Assembly: GCF_009649075.1 (NCBI RefSeq)
Contig: NZ_CP045737.1
Location: forward strand, 1,736,001-1,800,000
Reading direction: 5' to 3'
DNA from: Aeromicrobium yanjiei
GTDB taxonomy: Bacteria; Actinomycetota; Actinomycetes; Propionibacteriales; Nocardioidaceae
Length of the DNA: 64,000 nt
This document shows, in pieces, positions 48,325-56,550 of the stretch. Both the position numbers and the translations under genes were made by a program. Numbering within the stretch: the stretch's first letter is position 1; each line of letters begins with the position of its first letter. The notes beneath the pieces were generated by a model. It was given only the letters and a program-made list of their open reading frames with translations, was not told where the DNA came from and did not search any database.

Positions 48325-48355
48325 GACTTGCCCGGACCGCCCGGGTCGGCAAGTC
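48325..48355 (+). terminator. Hairpin after the rhomboid gene
   Basis: GACTTGCC (48325-48332) pairs with GGCAAGTC (48348-48355), with inner GACC/GGTC pairing. It lies 20 bp after the stop, without a T-tract. Confidence 0.6.
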
Positions 48356-48394
48356 TGGACGTTTGGCGATGCCACTGACGAACAGGAGAACGAC

Positions 48395-48682
48395 ATGTTG
48401 ACCCTGACCGACAATGCAGCCGACGTGGTGAGGCAGATCACCGAGCAGGTCCCGGACTCCCAGGAGTCGGGCCTGCGCATCAGCCAGGCCGGCCCCGAGA
48501 AGGATGCCGGCCTGGCCCTGACGCCCGTCAACGCCCCGCAGCCGGGTGACCAGGTCGTCGACGACGGGGGAGCCCGTGTCTTCCTCGACGCGACCGCCGC
48601 CGAGCTGCTGGGAGACAAGACGCTGGACGCGCGGGTCGAGCAGGACGGTTCCGTCCAGTTCGGGCTCGGACAGCAGGCCTAG
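48395..48682 (+). CDS. HesB/IscA-fold small protein lacking cysteines
   Basis: A 95-residue protein with the fold pattern of A-type Fe-S carriers: MLTLTDNAADVVRQITEQ, GLRISQAG, and GARVFLDATAAELLGDKTLDARVE, matching the usual IscA beta-sandwich and the V(F/Y)xDxxS segment. The three cluster-binding cysteines of true carriers are absent (no Cys at all), so direct Fe-S binding is not expected. Actinobacteria often carry such divergent HesB-like proteins. The ATG at 48395 has AGGAG six bases upstream. It lies between two hairpins and is convergent with a surface-protein gene. Confidence 0.88.
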   Translation: MLTLTDNAADVVRQITEQVPDSQESGLRISQAGPEKDAGLALTPVNAPQPGDQVVDDGGARVFLDATAAELLGDKTLDARVEQDGSVQFGLGQQA

Positions 48683-48697
48683 CTCACCGCGCCGACA

Positions 48698-48729
48698 CGT
48701 CTCCCACGACCACGATGTCGTGGGAGACG
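48698..48729. terminator. Bidirectional terminator between convergent genes
   Basis: CGTCTCCCACGAC (48698-48710) and its perfect complement at 48717-48729 form a 13-bp stem with a 6-nt loop, 15 bp after the HesB-like stop and 37 bp from the stop of the convergent surface-protein gene. Confidence 0.8.
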
Positions 48730-48766
48730 ACGTCGCGTCATCTGGGTCGAGGGTGCCCCGGCTCGC

Positions 48767-50614
48767 TCACGCGCGGCCTGCCATCCTGCGCCGGACGACC
48801 AGCACCGCTGCGCCCGCCACCAGGAGCGCGATGCCCAGTGTCAGTGGACCTCCGGGTGCGCCCGCGCCGGGCAGGAATCCCGAGCTGATGGGTCCTCCGC
48901 CGCCGCTGCCTCCGCCGCTCTGGTCGCCACCACCGCCACCATCGCCGTCGCCGTCCTCCTCGGACTCGCTGTAGCTGTTGGTGATCGTCACCTCGCTGGT
49001 CTCGCTGTCGGCGATCGTGACGGACTCGGGACTGATGGTCGTCTCGTCGAGCAGGATGGTGTCAGTGGCGCCGCTCGCGGTCTCGGTGACACGGCACTCC
49101 GTGCCCGCCGGGATGCCGGTCACCCTCACGACCGGATACGTGCCGGCCGGCGACTCCGCAGGGACCGTGAGCTCCTGGTCGAACGCGTCCCCGTCGTCGT
49201 CGCAGTCCACCGCGAGGACGATCTCGTCCTGCGCGCCCGCGGCCGGGCCCTCGATGACCTTGGTCACCTGCAGCTCGCCGACCGCGCGCTCGTACTCGTT
49301 CGTCGCGGCGACGGGCGAGTTGGTGCCCTCGACGATCGTCACGGTCTCGGGGTCGAGCGAGGAGGCCGTCAGGTTCACCTGACCGTTGTCGCCGTCCTCG
49401 GTCTCGGTGACGGTGCACGTGGCGCCGGCGGGGAGTCCGGTGTACGTGACGCTCTGCGGTCCTGCTTCCGTCTCCTCCGGGATCGTGAACGTGCGCTCGA
49501 TCGGGTCGCCGTCGGTCGGCGTGCAGACGATGGTGATCTCGATGGCGCCTTGCAGTCCGGCACCCTCACCGCTGATGGTCTTGGTGACCTCTATCCCGCC
49601 TGCGGCGAACCGGTTGGTGCGGACGCTCGCGACCGCCTCGAGGGTCGACTCCCGGGCCAGGATCAGCTTCTGCCCCGTATCGCGACCGGGCGTGGCGCCG
49701 TCGTAGAGATACACGGTGCTCTCGCGCACGGTTTGCGCCCGCCGCAAGGAGAACCCTTGGCCCTCGCCCGGGCCCGACGACCGCGCCCAGAGCTGCGTGC
49801 CCGGCGCGATGGTCTCTCCCTCCGCGACAGGCTGCGTGCCCTCCTGGTCGGTGAAGACCTCGACGCCTTCGAGGCGCAGGACCGACGGCCCGTCCGCCGT
49901 CACGGTGAAGGGGCCGACGATCTCGCCGGTCGAGGGGGTGTCTGCGGACTCGGGGGAGATGCTCAGCGACGGCTGCGCCGGCTCCGTCGCCGGCCCGTTG
50001 GCGATGGCGTCCGCGACGATGTCCGAGGTGAGATCGTACAGCTCCGGCTCGGCATTCGGGTCGAGCACGAGGTTGTCGCTGAAGAACCAGATCGCGGACT
50101 GGACCGCGGCGGACCTGACGTTGTTGGCGACTCCGGGCGGGTTGTCCGGCTCGGTGGGGTAGTAGTTCTGCAGGATGTAGGCGACGTAGCCGAGGTTGCG
50201 GACGTTCGCGTCGTTCCAGTCTCCTCGCTCGTAGGTGACACCCGACTGTGTGGTCGTGAACAGGTCGATGCAGTAGGTGAGGACATCGTTGCCCTCGGAG
50301 TCCGACGCCGGGATGAGCCCGGCATAGGGGAGGTTGTGCGCGTCCCACCCGCCCGGGATCGTCGTGGGGTAGCCCGACAGCGGATCGAAGTCGCTGGGAG
50401 CGTCATAGGCGTCCACGTCCGAGACACCGAGGGCCCCCGTGATGGGGCCGATCTGGAGCTCGGTGAATGGCGAGCTCGAGAACGCGGGATCTGCTCGGGT
50501 CGGGATCGGCTCGGCATGGGCCGAGCTCCCCACCAGCAACAGTCCACCGAGCATGATCAGAGCCACGAACACCCGGAGCAGTCCCGCCGTCCGGTTCATC
50601 AGCATGGGTTTCAC
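48767..50614 (-). CDS. Thioester-domain (TQXA) LPxAG-anchored surface protein, copy 1
   Basis: A 615-residue secreted, wall-anchored adhesin-like protein. The signal peptide ends near SSAHAEP. A thioester domain follows, with Cys115 in LTYCIDLFT and Gln172 in AAVQSAIWFF (TQXA-like motif); these residues should form an internal thioester able to bond covalently to host or surface amines. Two DUF5979-like beta repeats follow (GGIEVTKTISGEGAGLQGAI and GELQVTKVIEGPAAGAQDEI), then a Gly/Ser/Asp linker, the sorting signal LPGAG, a helix and a basic tail (RRRMAGRA). The GTG at 50614 is chosen by alignment with copy 2; GAAGG is nine bases upstream. No sortase is in the window. Confidence 0.92.
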   Translation of the reverse strand: MKPMLMNRTAGLLRVFVALIMLGGLLLVGSSAHAEPIPTRADPAFSSSPFTELQIGPITGALGVSDVDAYDAPSDFDPLSGYPTTIPGGWDAHNLPYAGLIPASDSEGNDVLTYCIDLFTTTQSGVTYERGDWNDANVRNLGYVAYILQNYYPTEPDNPPGVANNVRSAAVQSAIWFFSDNLVLDPNAEPELYDLTSDIVADAIANGPATEPAQPSLSISPESADTPSTGEIVGPFTVTADGPSVLRLEGVEVFTDQEGTQPVAEGETIAPGTQLWARSSGPGEGQGFSLRRAQTVRESTVYLYDGATPGRDTGQKLILARESTLEAVASVRTNRFAAGGIEVTKTISGEGAGLQGAIEITIVCTPTDGDPIERTFTIPEETEAGPQSVTYTGLPAGATCTVTETEDGDNGQVNLTASSLDPETVTIVEGTNSPVAATNEYERAVGELQVTKVIEGPAAGAQDEIVLAVDCDDDGDAFDQELTVPAESPAGTYPVVRVTGIPAGTECRVTETASGATDTILLDETTISPESVTIADSETSEVTITNSYSESEEDGDGDGGGGGDQSGGGSGGGGPISSGFLPGAGAPGGPLTLGIALLVAGAAVLVVRRRMAGRA

Positions 50615-50695
50615 AGCCACGTGCCTTCCCCCGTAAAAAGAGCGTGCGGGCCTCTGTGCGGCTCCGCCCCCCGAAGCCTCACACCCGCGACGACA

Positions 50696-50727
50696 CCCCA
50701 TACAGGGCCCTTGGGCCCTGTATGGGG
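50696..50727. terminator. Terminator downstream of surface-protein copy 2
   Basis: CCCCATACAGGGCCC (50696-50710) and its exact complement at 50713-50727 form a 15-bp stem with a 2-nt loop. It lies between the tandem surface-protein genes. Confidence 0.85.
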
Positions 50728-50775
50728 CTGCCCGGATGTGTCACTACGCCCGGTCCTGGGGCTGACCCGGCTTCC

Positions 50776-52653
50776 TCATGCGCGGCCTGCCATCCGACGC
50801 CGGATGAACAGCACCGCTGCGCCCGCGACCAGGAGCGCGATGCCCAGCGTCAGTGGACCTCCGGGTGCGCCCGCGCGGGGCAGGAACCCCGAGCTGACGG
50901 GTCCTCCGTCGCCGCTGCCTCCGTCGCTCTGGTCGCCGCTGCCTCCGTCGCTCCGGTCGCCGCTGCCTCCGTCGCTACCGCCGGTGCCGCCACCGTCGCC
51001 GTTCTCCTCGGACTGGCTGTAGCTGTTGGTGACCGTGACCTCGCTGGTCTCGCTGTCGGCGATCGTGACGGACTCGGGACTGATGGTCGTCTCATCGAGC
51101 TGGACGGTGTCGGTGGCGCCGCTCGCGATCTCGGTGACGCGGCACTTGGTGCCGGCGGGGATGTCGGTCACCGTCAGGAGCGGGTATGTGCCGGCCGGCG
51201 ACCCCGCAGGGATCCTGAGCTCCCGGTCGAATGCGTCGTCGTCGCAGTCCACCGCGAGGACGATCTCGTCCTGCTCGCCCGCGGCCGGACCCTCGATGAC
51301 CTTGGTGACCTTCAGCTCGCCGAACGCCCGCGCGTACTCGTTGGTCGCCGCGACGGAGACATTCTCCCCGGCCACGATCGACACGCTCGCGGGCTCGATC
51401 GAGCTGGCCGTGAGGTTGACCCGCCCGTTGTCGCCGTCCTTGGGCTCGGTGATCGTGCACTCGGACCCGGCGGGGAGCCCGGTGAACCTCACGGTCTGCG
51501 AGCCCGTCGCTCCGGCGGGAATCGTCGACGTGCGTTCGATCGGGTCGCCACCGTCCGCGGGTGTGCAGACGACGCGGATGTCGATCGGCCCTTGGAATCC
51601 GGCGCCGTCGCCGCTGATCGTCTTGGTGACCTCGATGCCGCCGGCCGCGAACTGCGTGATGCGCACGCCGGCCACGGCCTCGAGCTCCGTCGTCTCAGCA
51701 AGGACCAGCGACTGGGCGGCGTCGCGCCCGGGTGTCGCGCCGTCGTAGAGGTAGACCGTGTTGGCCAGGACGGTCTCCGCCCGTCGGAGCGAGAAGCCTT
51801 GGTCGTCGCCTGCCTCGGTGGAGCGCGCCCACAGTCGGGCCCCCGGCTGCACGGTGGCGCCCTGGGCCAGTGGCTGTGTCCCTGCCTCGTCCGCAAACAC
51901 CTCCACGCGCTTGAGCTGGAGCGTCGACGGACCGTCTGCCGTGACCGTGAACGGCCCGACGATGTCACCGGTTGAGGGCGCCACTCCCGAGCTCGGAGAG
52001 ATGCTGAGCGTCGGCTGCGCGGGCTCGGCGACCGGGTCGTGTGCGAGGGTGTCCGCGACGATGGCCGCGGTCAGGTCGTACAGCTCGCCCTCTGCCGGGT
52101 GGACCACGAAGTTGTCGCTGAAGAACCAAATCGCGGCCTGTACGGCAGCAGACCTCACGTTGTCCGGCTGGTCGGCCGGCTGGTCGGGGACCGTGGGGTA
52201 GTAGTTCTGCAGGATGTAACCGACCCGGCCGAGGTTGCGGACATTCGACTCGGCCCAGTCCCCGCGCTGGTAGGTCACCCCGGTCCCTGTGTCGGTGAAC
52301 AGATCGATGCAGTACGCCAGGGACGGGTTGCCCTGGTCGTCGAGCACCGGGATGATTCCGACATAACCCCGCGTGACCTGAGTCGACCCGGCCGGAGCCT
52401 TCGTGGGATAGCCGTTCTCGGGATCGAACGTTTCGGGAGCCACGAAGGCGCTCACCCGCCGGACACCCTCGTCACCCGTGATGTTGCCGGTCCGAAGCTC
52501 GGTGAAAGGGGAGTCCGCCGCCGGGACCGGCTTGTCCCCTATGTCTGGCGCGGCATCTGCTGGACGTCCTACCAAAACAGTCAGTGCCACGAGGATCAGG
52601 ACCGCGAACGCACGCATCGTCCGCATCGCCCGATTTGCAAGGATGAAGTCCAC
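50776..52653 (-). CDS. Thioester-domain (TQXA) LPxAG-anchored surface protein, copy 2
   Basis: A 625-residue paralogue of the gene downstream, with the same domain order. The thioester residues fall at identical positions: Cys115 in LAYCIDLFT and Gln172 in AAVQAAIWFF. Two DUF5979-like repeats follow (EVTKTISGDGAGFQGPIDI and ELKVTKVIEGPAAGEQDEI), then a longer linker of repeated SDGGSGDx units encoded by a 24-bp tandem repeat, the LPRAG sorting signal, a hydrophobic helix and RRRMAGRA. The GTG at 52653 has GGAGG five bases upstream. The two copies are a tandem duplication diverged mostly in the head domain. Ligand unknown. Confidence 0.92.
   Translation of the reverse strand: MDFILANRAMRTMRAFAVLILVALTVLVGRPADAAPDIGDKPVPAADSPFTELRTGNITGDEGVRRVSAFVAPETFDPENGYPTKAPAGSTQVTRGYVGIIPVLDDQGNPSLAYCIDLFTDTGTGVTYQRGDWAESNVRNLGRVGYILQNYYPTVPDQPADQPDNVRSAAVQAAIWFFSDNFVVHPAEGELYDLTAAIVADTLAHDPVAEPAQPTLSISPSSGVAPSTGDIVGPFTVTADGPSTLQLKRVEVFADEAGTQPLAQGATVQPGARLWARSTEAGDDQGFSLRRAETVLANTVYLYDGATPGRDAAQSLVLAETTELEAVAGVRITQFAAGGIEVTKTISGDGAGFQGPIDIRVVCTPADGGDPIERTSTIPAGATGSQTVRFTGLPAGSECTITEPKDGDNGRVNLTASSIEPASVSIVAGENVSVAATNEYARAFGELKVTKVIEGPAAGEQDEIVLAVDCDDDAFDRELRIPAGSPAGTYPLLTVTDIPAGTKCRVTEIASGATDTVQLDETTISPESVTIADSETSEVTVTNSYSQSEENGDGGGTGGSDGGSGDRSDGGSGDQSDGGSGDGGPVSSGFLPRAGAPGGPLTLGIALLVAGAAVLFIRRRMAGRA
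50909..50980 (+). repeat. 24-bp minisatellite within surface-protein copy 2
   Basis: Three near-identical 24-nt units starting TCGCCGCTGCCTCCGTCGCT, encoding the eight-residue linker repeat GSDGGSGD/Q. The unit length keeps frame, so copy number could vary by slippage. Confidence 0.85.
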
Positions 52654-52865
52654 ACGTACCTCCCGAGACAGCGAGAAGCGGAGCCCCGTGACTCCGCACG
52701 AGCACCTTTCATTGTGTCAAGCCTGTTCAACCGGGCCCTTGGACTCTGGGCAAGTCTCACGGCGAGTGCGACACGCTCGAGGACCGCTGAACGTGGAACC
52801 CGGGCCGCCGAGTTTGCGTGCTGGTCGAGGCGACAACGGTCTGCCGAAGCGACCGGACGTGTCAA

Positions 52866-53156
52866 CTAATCGTTGACGCCGGGCGACGGGTGCGGGGGAT
52901 GACCTGACACGGCGGCCGCTGACTGACGTCGAGCACGGTGCACCAGGACCGTCGACATCGCCAAGACGAGCGACAGCAGCATCGAGCCTGCGCCGAACGT
53001 CTTTGCCGGAAATCCGTCAGCGTGGCCGGTTACAGCAACAACCAGCGAGACGACGATGCCACCGAAAAAGACACCGGCGGCAAGAACAGCTGGCAGCCAG
53101 ATGGGCACCCGCGCAAGAAGTCTCGTCTGCTGGTTTTGCTGTGAACGGTCTGGCAT
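52866..53156 (-). CDS. Small two-helix membrane protein, hypothetical
   Basis: A 96-residue protein I do not recognise. Two hydrophobic helices (IWLPAVLAAGVFFGGIVVSLVVAV and FGAGSMLLSLVLAMSTVLV) are joined by a short loop, with a Gln/Arg-rich N-terminus (MPDRSQQNQQTRLLARVP) and a basic then proline-rich C-terminus. There is no clear ribosome-binding site before the ATG at 53156, so the start is uncertain. The region upstream appears lower in GC than its surroundings. It sits on the same strand as the surface-protein genes, upstream of copy 2. Confidence 0.6.
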   Translation of the reverse strand: MPDRSQQNQQTRLLARVPIWLPAVLAAGVFFGGIVVSLVVAVTGHADGFPAKTFGAGSMLLSLVLAMSTVLVHRARRQSAAAVSGHPPHPSPGVND

Positions 53157-53569
53157 TGATGCACCGTCTCATACGGCGATGCCGGTGTCCGGGAAACTAT
53201 GTCCATAAGTGTCCGATAATGCACATTATGTCAACTTGTGGGCTCGCCAGGGACGCTCGGCCGCGCCACGCCTCGAAATCCAAGCTCGCTGCAGCATGGT
53301 CCGCTCAGGTGCTGCAGCTAAGACATATCTCAGGCCATCCAGCGTCGAACGCCAACAACATGCTCTCAAGATCGTCGCCAGCGCCTGTGCTGGCCGAACA
53401 CGACCGTTCTTGACCCGCGGCGTTTCAGGCAAAAACTGCATCAATCGCATCCTCTGATTCCCAAGCTGTGAGTTGCGCCATAGAGACACCCTGTAGTTAA
53501 GAGCTACGTTCGAAAGGACCGATGGACCAATCACACCCTGCTCCGGCGGGTGGACGAAAGGCAAACATC
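53157..53569. other. 413-bp spacer with lower GC, no supported gene
   Basis: Contains a near-perfect operator-like palindrome ATAATGCACATTAT (53216-53229), 60 bp upstream of the small membrane protein gene. Several short open frames exist but none has coding character I can defend. No transposase fragment or repeat ends were recognised. Base composition appears lower in GC than the rest of the window, suggesting acquired DNA. Confidence 0.6.
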
Positions 53570-53875
53570 ATGCGCAACCGAATGATCGCCCGCACTGCTG
53601 GGCTCCTGGCCGCCAGCGCGGGGCTCATCTTTGGAACGACGACCGCCGCGACCGCCGAGGACCTCGGCGACTTAGGCCCCGGGTGGGCTCCGCCAGTATG
53701 CGAGCCCAAGGAGCAGGTCCTACCCGCCGGTGTCATGACCGCGGTGTGGTACCCGACCGGCGGGGTCTTCTCGGCCGGTCACGGCATTTACACGTTCCGC
53801 GTCAAGGCGGTCACGTACATCGGCGGCGTCGAGGGCGAGCCGATCGAGGGCACCACTTACTGCAACCCCAACTGA
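53570..53875 (+). CDS. Small secreted protein, hypothetical
   Basis: A 101-residue exported protein with no recognised family. The signal peptide is MRNRMIARTAGLLAASAGLI then FGTTTAATAED, with a cleavage site after ATA. The mature part of about 67 residues has two cysteines (PVCEPKEQ and TTYCNPN), likely a disulfide, and a beta-rich central region (VMTAVWYPTGGVFSAGHGIYTFRVKAVTYIGG). The ATG at 53570 is chosen because GAAAGG lies eight bases upstream and a signal sequence follows; an earlier in-frame ATG at 53522 would add residues without signal character. A strong hairpin follows the stop. Confidence 0.72.
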   Translation: MRNRMIARTAGLLAASAGLIFGTTTAATAEDLGDLGPGWAPPVCEPKEQVLPAGVMTAVWYPTGGVFSAGHGIYTFRVKAVTYIGGVEGEPIEGTTYCNPN

Positions 53876-53903
53876 ACCAACCCCGACTGACCAACCCCGA
53901 CTC

Positions 53904-53937
53904 CGCCGCGTCCGAAATCCCCCTTTCGGGCGCGGCG
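53904..53937. terminator. Bidirectional terminator
   Basis: CGCCGCGTCCGAAA (53904-53917) pairs with TTTCGGGCGCGGCG (53924-53937): 14 bp with one G-T wobble and a 6-nt loop, between convergent genes. Short direct repeats (CCAACCCCGACTGA) precede it. Confidence 0.85.
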
Positions 53938-53941
53938 GCGC

Positions 53942-54310
53942 TTATAGGTACCGGCCCCTCCCCTGAACAACGGCCACGAAGGAGGCAACGACCATGAGCG
54001 GCGTGCCACAGTAGGTCACCATCGCGGGAACGTACTCCGAGCCAGAGGACAGCCAGGGCGACGGCAGCAGATTGAGCAATGCGATCAGCCCACCGCTGGT
54101 CACCACCAGAATCAGTGCCCAGCGCGCGAACGGATCAACCTCGCGTCGACCGGCAGCCCACCCCGCCGCGGCCGCACCCGAGCACAAAGCGGCGGTGAGC
54201 CCGAATACGGGATCCACGGGTGACGTGAACCAGACCCACGCGGCCGCTGCGGAAAAGGCCAAGCTGATGAGAGCCGGCAGCGCAATTCGTAGACGGGAAA
54301 CGACCGTCAC
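53942..54310 (-). CDS. Four-helix membrane protein, hypothetical
   Basis: A 122-residue integral membrane protein, not recognised. Four hydrophobic segments are evident: ALPALISLAFSAAAAWVWF, PVFGLTAALCSGAAAAGWAAG, WALILVVTSGGLIALLNLL and MVTYCGTPLMVVASFVAVV. The GTG at 54310 is chosen because GGAGG is eight bases upstream; a longer frame exists but lacks a ribosome-binding site. It ends four bases from the hairpin shared with the convergent secreted-protein gene. Nothing in context indicates a role. Confidence 0.7.
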   Translation of the reverse strand: MTVVSRLRIALPALISLAFSAAAAWVWFTSPVDPVFGLTAALCSGAAAAGWAAGRREVDPFARWALILVVTSGGLIALLNLLPSPWLSSGSEYVPAMVTYCGTPLMVVASFVAVVQGRGRYL

Positions 54311-54346
54311 GAGCCGAACCTCCGATGCTCTCCGCGAATCCGTCAA

Positions 54347-54461
54347 GGATGAGGGGTCGCGGTCGCCCGGGCGACCGTAAAGTCTCATCCTCCGTCCCAG
54401 GACGGACGAAAGATGAGGGTTTGCGGCGGCCTCAGCGACCGCAAACCCTCATCGTCCGTCC
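54347..54461. repeat. Two related palindromic hairpins in tandem
   Basis: First hairpin 54347-54390: GGATGAG/CTCATCC around the perfect palindrome GGTCGCCCGGGCGACC. Second 54400-54461: GGACGGACG and ATGAGGGTTTGCGG pair with CCGCAAACCCTCAT and CGTCCGTCC. Both carry a GATGAGG...CTCATC core followed by TCCGTCC. They lie between two minus-strand genes, downstream of the S15 peptidase stop, and probably terminate it. Confidence 0.8.
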
Positions 54462-54474
54462 CTTGCAGATGACC

Positions 54475-56427
54475 TCAGCGAGGTGTGTCCATCACGACCG
54501 GGAGCGCCCTCCCCTGGGTGCTGGGAAGCGTGCCGGGCACGATCTCGCTGCGCTTGGGCAGCCAGCCCCAGCCGGACGCCCAGTCGGGGTGCGGCAGGGC
54601 CAGGCCCGGCAGCACGAACTGCGACTTCGCAAGATCGAGGGTGTACGTCGACGCCGACGTGTCGACGTTGCGCACCCGACCGTTGGCCGCGCCCACCACG
54701 ACCACTCCGAGCCGGTGGCCCTTGGCGACGATGGCGTCGTCAGGGTCGAGGGTCACCGTCACGTCGTGCGTCCCCGCGCCGTCCAGGCGGGCCCAGCCGC
54801 GGCCCAGGACCTGCAGCGGCGTCGTGCCGATGTTGCGGTTCATCGTGAAGTAGCAGGCATCGTCGTTCGCGGTCGACTGTCCGGCGCAGGTCTCAGTCGT
54901 CGTCGTGGACGCACCGTCGCCGGTGGCCAGGACCCGCTCCCCCTCGCCGTAGTCGACGAGCATCACGCCCACCTGACCGGTCGGCACGGTGGTCGTCACC
55001 CGCAGCTTCGCGACCATCGAGCCGCTCATCCGGGCGTCCGCCAGGAGCGGATTCGTCGCGTACAGGAGGCGGTTGGGGTTGTCGCCCTCGGTCACGGCGA
55101 CGTTCTCGCGCTGGCTGGGCGAGTTCACCCAGCTCTGCGTGCCCCGCTCGGGCACCCGGCTGAGATCGCCGTCGGCCTGGGGACGCAGGGTGGTCGTCGC
55201 GAGCCGTGCGGGCCACGAGTAGGAGCTGACCCAGCTGTTCGGCTTGGTCTCGACCTTGACCGGCGGCTCGAGCATGATCGTGTTCTTGATGTCCATCAGC
55301 TCGTGGTCGAACCACCGGTGCAGCGTGCGGACCCACTCGTCGCGGTTGATGTCGAACGGGTCGACGTGCCCGACCCGGCTCAGCCACATCTTGCGGGTGA
55401 CGCCGGCCTTGCCGAGGTCCTTCCACCAGGTGGAGAAGTGCCGCGTCTTGACGTTGGTGTCCTGCAGGCCGTGATAGATGAAGACGCTCGCCTTGACCTT
55501 CTTGGCGTTGAGCTGGGCGGAGTCGCGGTAGTTGCGCTCGTCCCAGAACGCGTTGTGCTCACCGGTCTCGTCCGCGTCCTCGGCATCCATCCGCGCAAGT
55601 GTCGCGGAGCAGTCCTGCGGCTGCGTGCGATTGGTGCCCACCCGGCTGGCGAGTCCGCTGGAGTAGTTCCAGCTGTACGGCAGGCCCTGCGAGCGGCTGT
55701 AGTCGTACCAGGAGCTGATCGCGCTGATCGGCACGATCGTCTCCAGTCCCTTCACGCCGGTGGCCGCGACGCCGTTGGCGAGGGTGCCGTCATAGCTCTT
55801 GCCGATCATGCCGGTCTTGCCGTTGCTCCAGCTGGCCTTGACAGGCTTGCCGTCGGCGTCGACCGCATCGGCGTTGCCGTTGAGCCACTGCACGACGGCC
55901 TTGGCCGAGCCGACGTCGGACTTGCCGCCGGTGTCGACGCAGCCAGTCGACCGCGACGTCCCTGCGACGTCGGGCGCGACGTAGGCGTAGCCACGCGGGA
56001 CGAAGTAGTTGTCGTAGAACAGCGGGAACTTGACGAGGTTGCCCTCGGCGTCAAAGGACTTGAACTCCGTCTCGTTGCCGCGCCCGACGCTCGTGTAGTA
56101 CGGGCTCGCATCCATCACGACCGGCACCTTGACCTTCTTGGCGTCCAGCTCGCGCGGTCGGACGATGTCGACCGCGATGCGATCCTTCTGCCCGTCCCCG
56201 TCGAAGTCGGGGGCGATGACCCACACCGTCTCGCGGATCGCATCGGCATAGCTGTAGACCGGGGCCGACGCTCCCCCCTTCAGCACGTACGGCTTCGGCG
56301 CCGGGGCTGCGGACGCCGTGCCCGCAGTGGCGGCGACCAATCCCGAGCCGGCGAGGGTGAGGGTGAGCAGAGCACCTAGGACGGGTCGGGATCTGCGTGC
56401 GCGCCACGCCACGTTCGTCGCTGTCAT
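54475..56427 (-). CDS. Secreted Xaa-Pro dipeptidyl-peptidase-like S15 peptidase
   Basis: A 650-residue exported serine peptidase of the S15/CocE group. An Ala/Arg-rich signal sequence (RRSRPVLGALLTLTLAGSGL, then TASAAP) precedes the mature protein. The alpha/beta-hydrolase domain has VPVVMDASPYYTS, DVAGTSRSTGCVDTGG and the nucleophile Ser in GMIGKSYDGT near residue 220. Later SVFIYHGLQDTNVKTRHF supplies the catalytic Asp, and LSRVGHVDPFDINRDEW the His. A C-terminal jelly-roll X-Pro domain follows (RVLATGDGAS... to the end). The ATG at 56427 is chosen; a TTG fourteen codons upstream is possible. Likely function: peptide utilisation. Confidence 0.94.
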   Translation of the reverse strand: MTATNVAWRARRSRPVLGALLTLTLAGSGLVAATAGTASAAPAPKPYVLKGGASAPVYSYADAIRETVWVIAPDFDGDGQKDRIAVDIVRPRELDAKKVKVPVVMDASPYYTSVGRGNETEFKSFDAEGNLVKFPLFYDNYFVPRGYAYVAPDVAGTSRSTGCVDTGGKSDVGSAKAVVQWLNGNADAVDADGKPVKASWSNGKTGMIGKSYDGTLANGVAATGVKGLETIVPISAISSWYDYSRSQGLPYSWNYSSGLASRVGTNRTQPQDCSATLARMDAEDADETGEHNAFWDERNYRDSAQLNAKKVKASVFIYHGLQDTNVKTRHFSTWWKDLGKAGVTRKMWLSRVGHVDPFDINRDEWVRTLHRWFDHELMDIKNTIMLEPPVKVETKPNSWVSSYSWPARLATTTLRPQADGDLSRVPERGTQSWVNSPSQRENVAVTEGDNPNRLLYATNPLLADARMSGSMVAKLRVTTTVPTGQVGVMLVDYGEGERVLATGDGASTTTTETCAGQSTANDDACYFTMNRNIGTTPLQVLGRGWARLDGAGTHDVTVTLDPDDAIVAKGHRLGVVVVGAANGRVRNVDTSASTYTLDLAKSQFVLPGLALPHPDWASGWGWLPKRSEIVPGTLPSTQGRALPVVMDTPR

Positions 56428-56550
56428 GACGGGATTCTGGTGCACCTCCGCCGGGGTGGCAATGGTCAATTTATGAAAACCTGTGACAAACGCTGCGATC
56501 TCGGCTAGTACTCGTGGTCGCCATGTCGATGACGCTCTTCCCCAGTGCTC

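Noticed and set aside
48767..52653. The tandem surface proteins as sortase-assembled pilins
   Set aside because: No pilin-specific lysine motif, class C sortase or backbone pilin lies nearby; the thioester heads and LPxAG tails fit single wall-anchored adhesins better.
53157..53569. Insertion sequence or prophage remnant
   Set aside because: No terminal inverted repeats, transposase motifs or target duplications were found; only base composition is suggestive.
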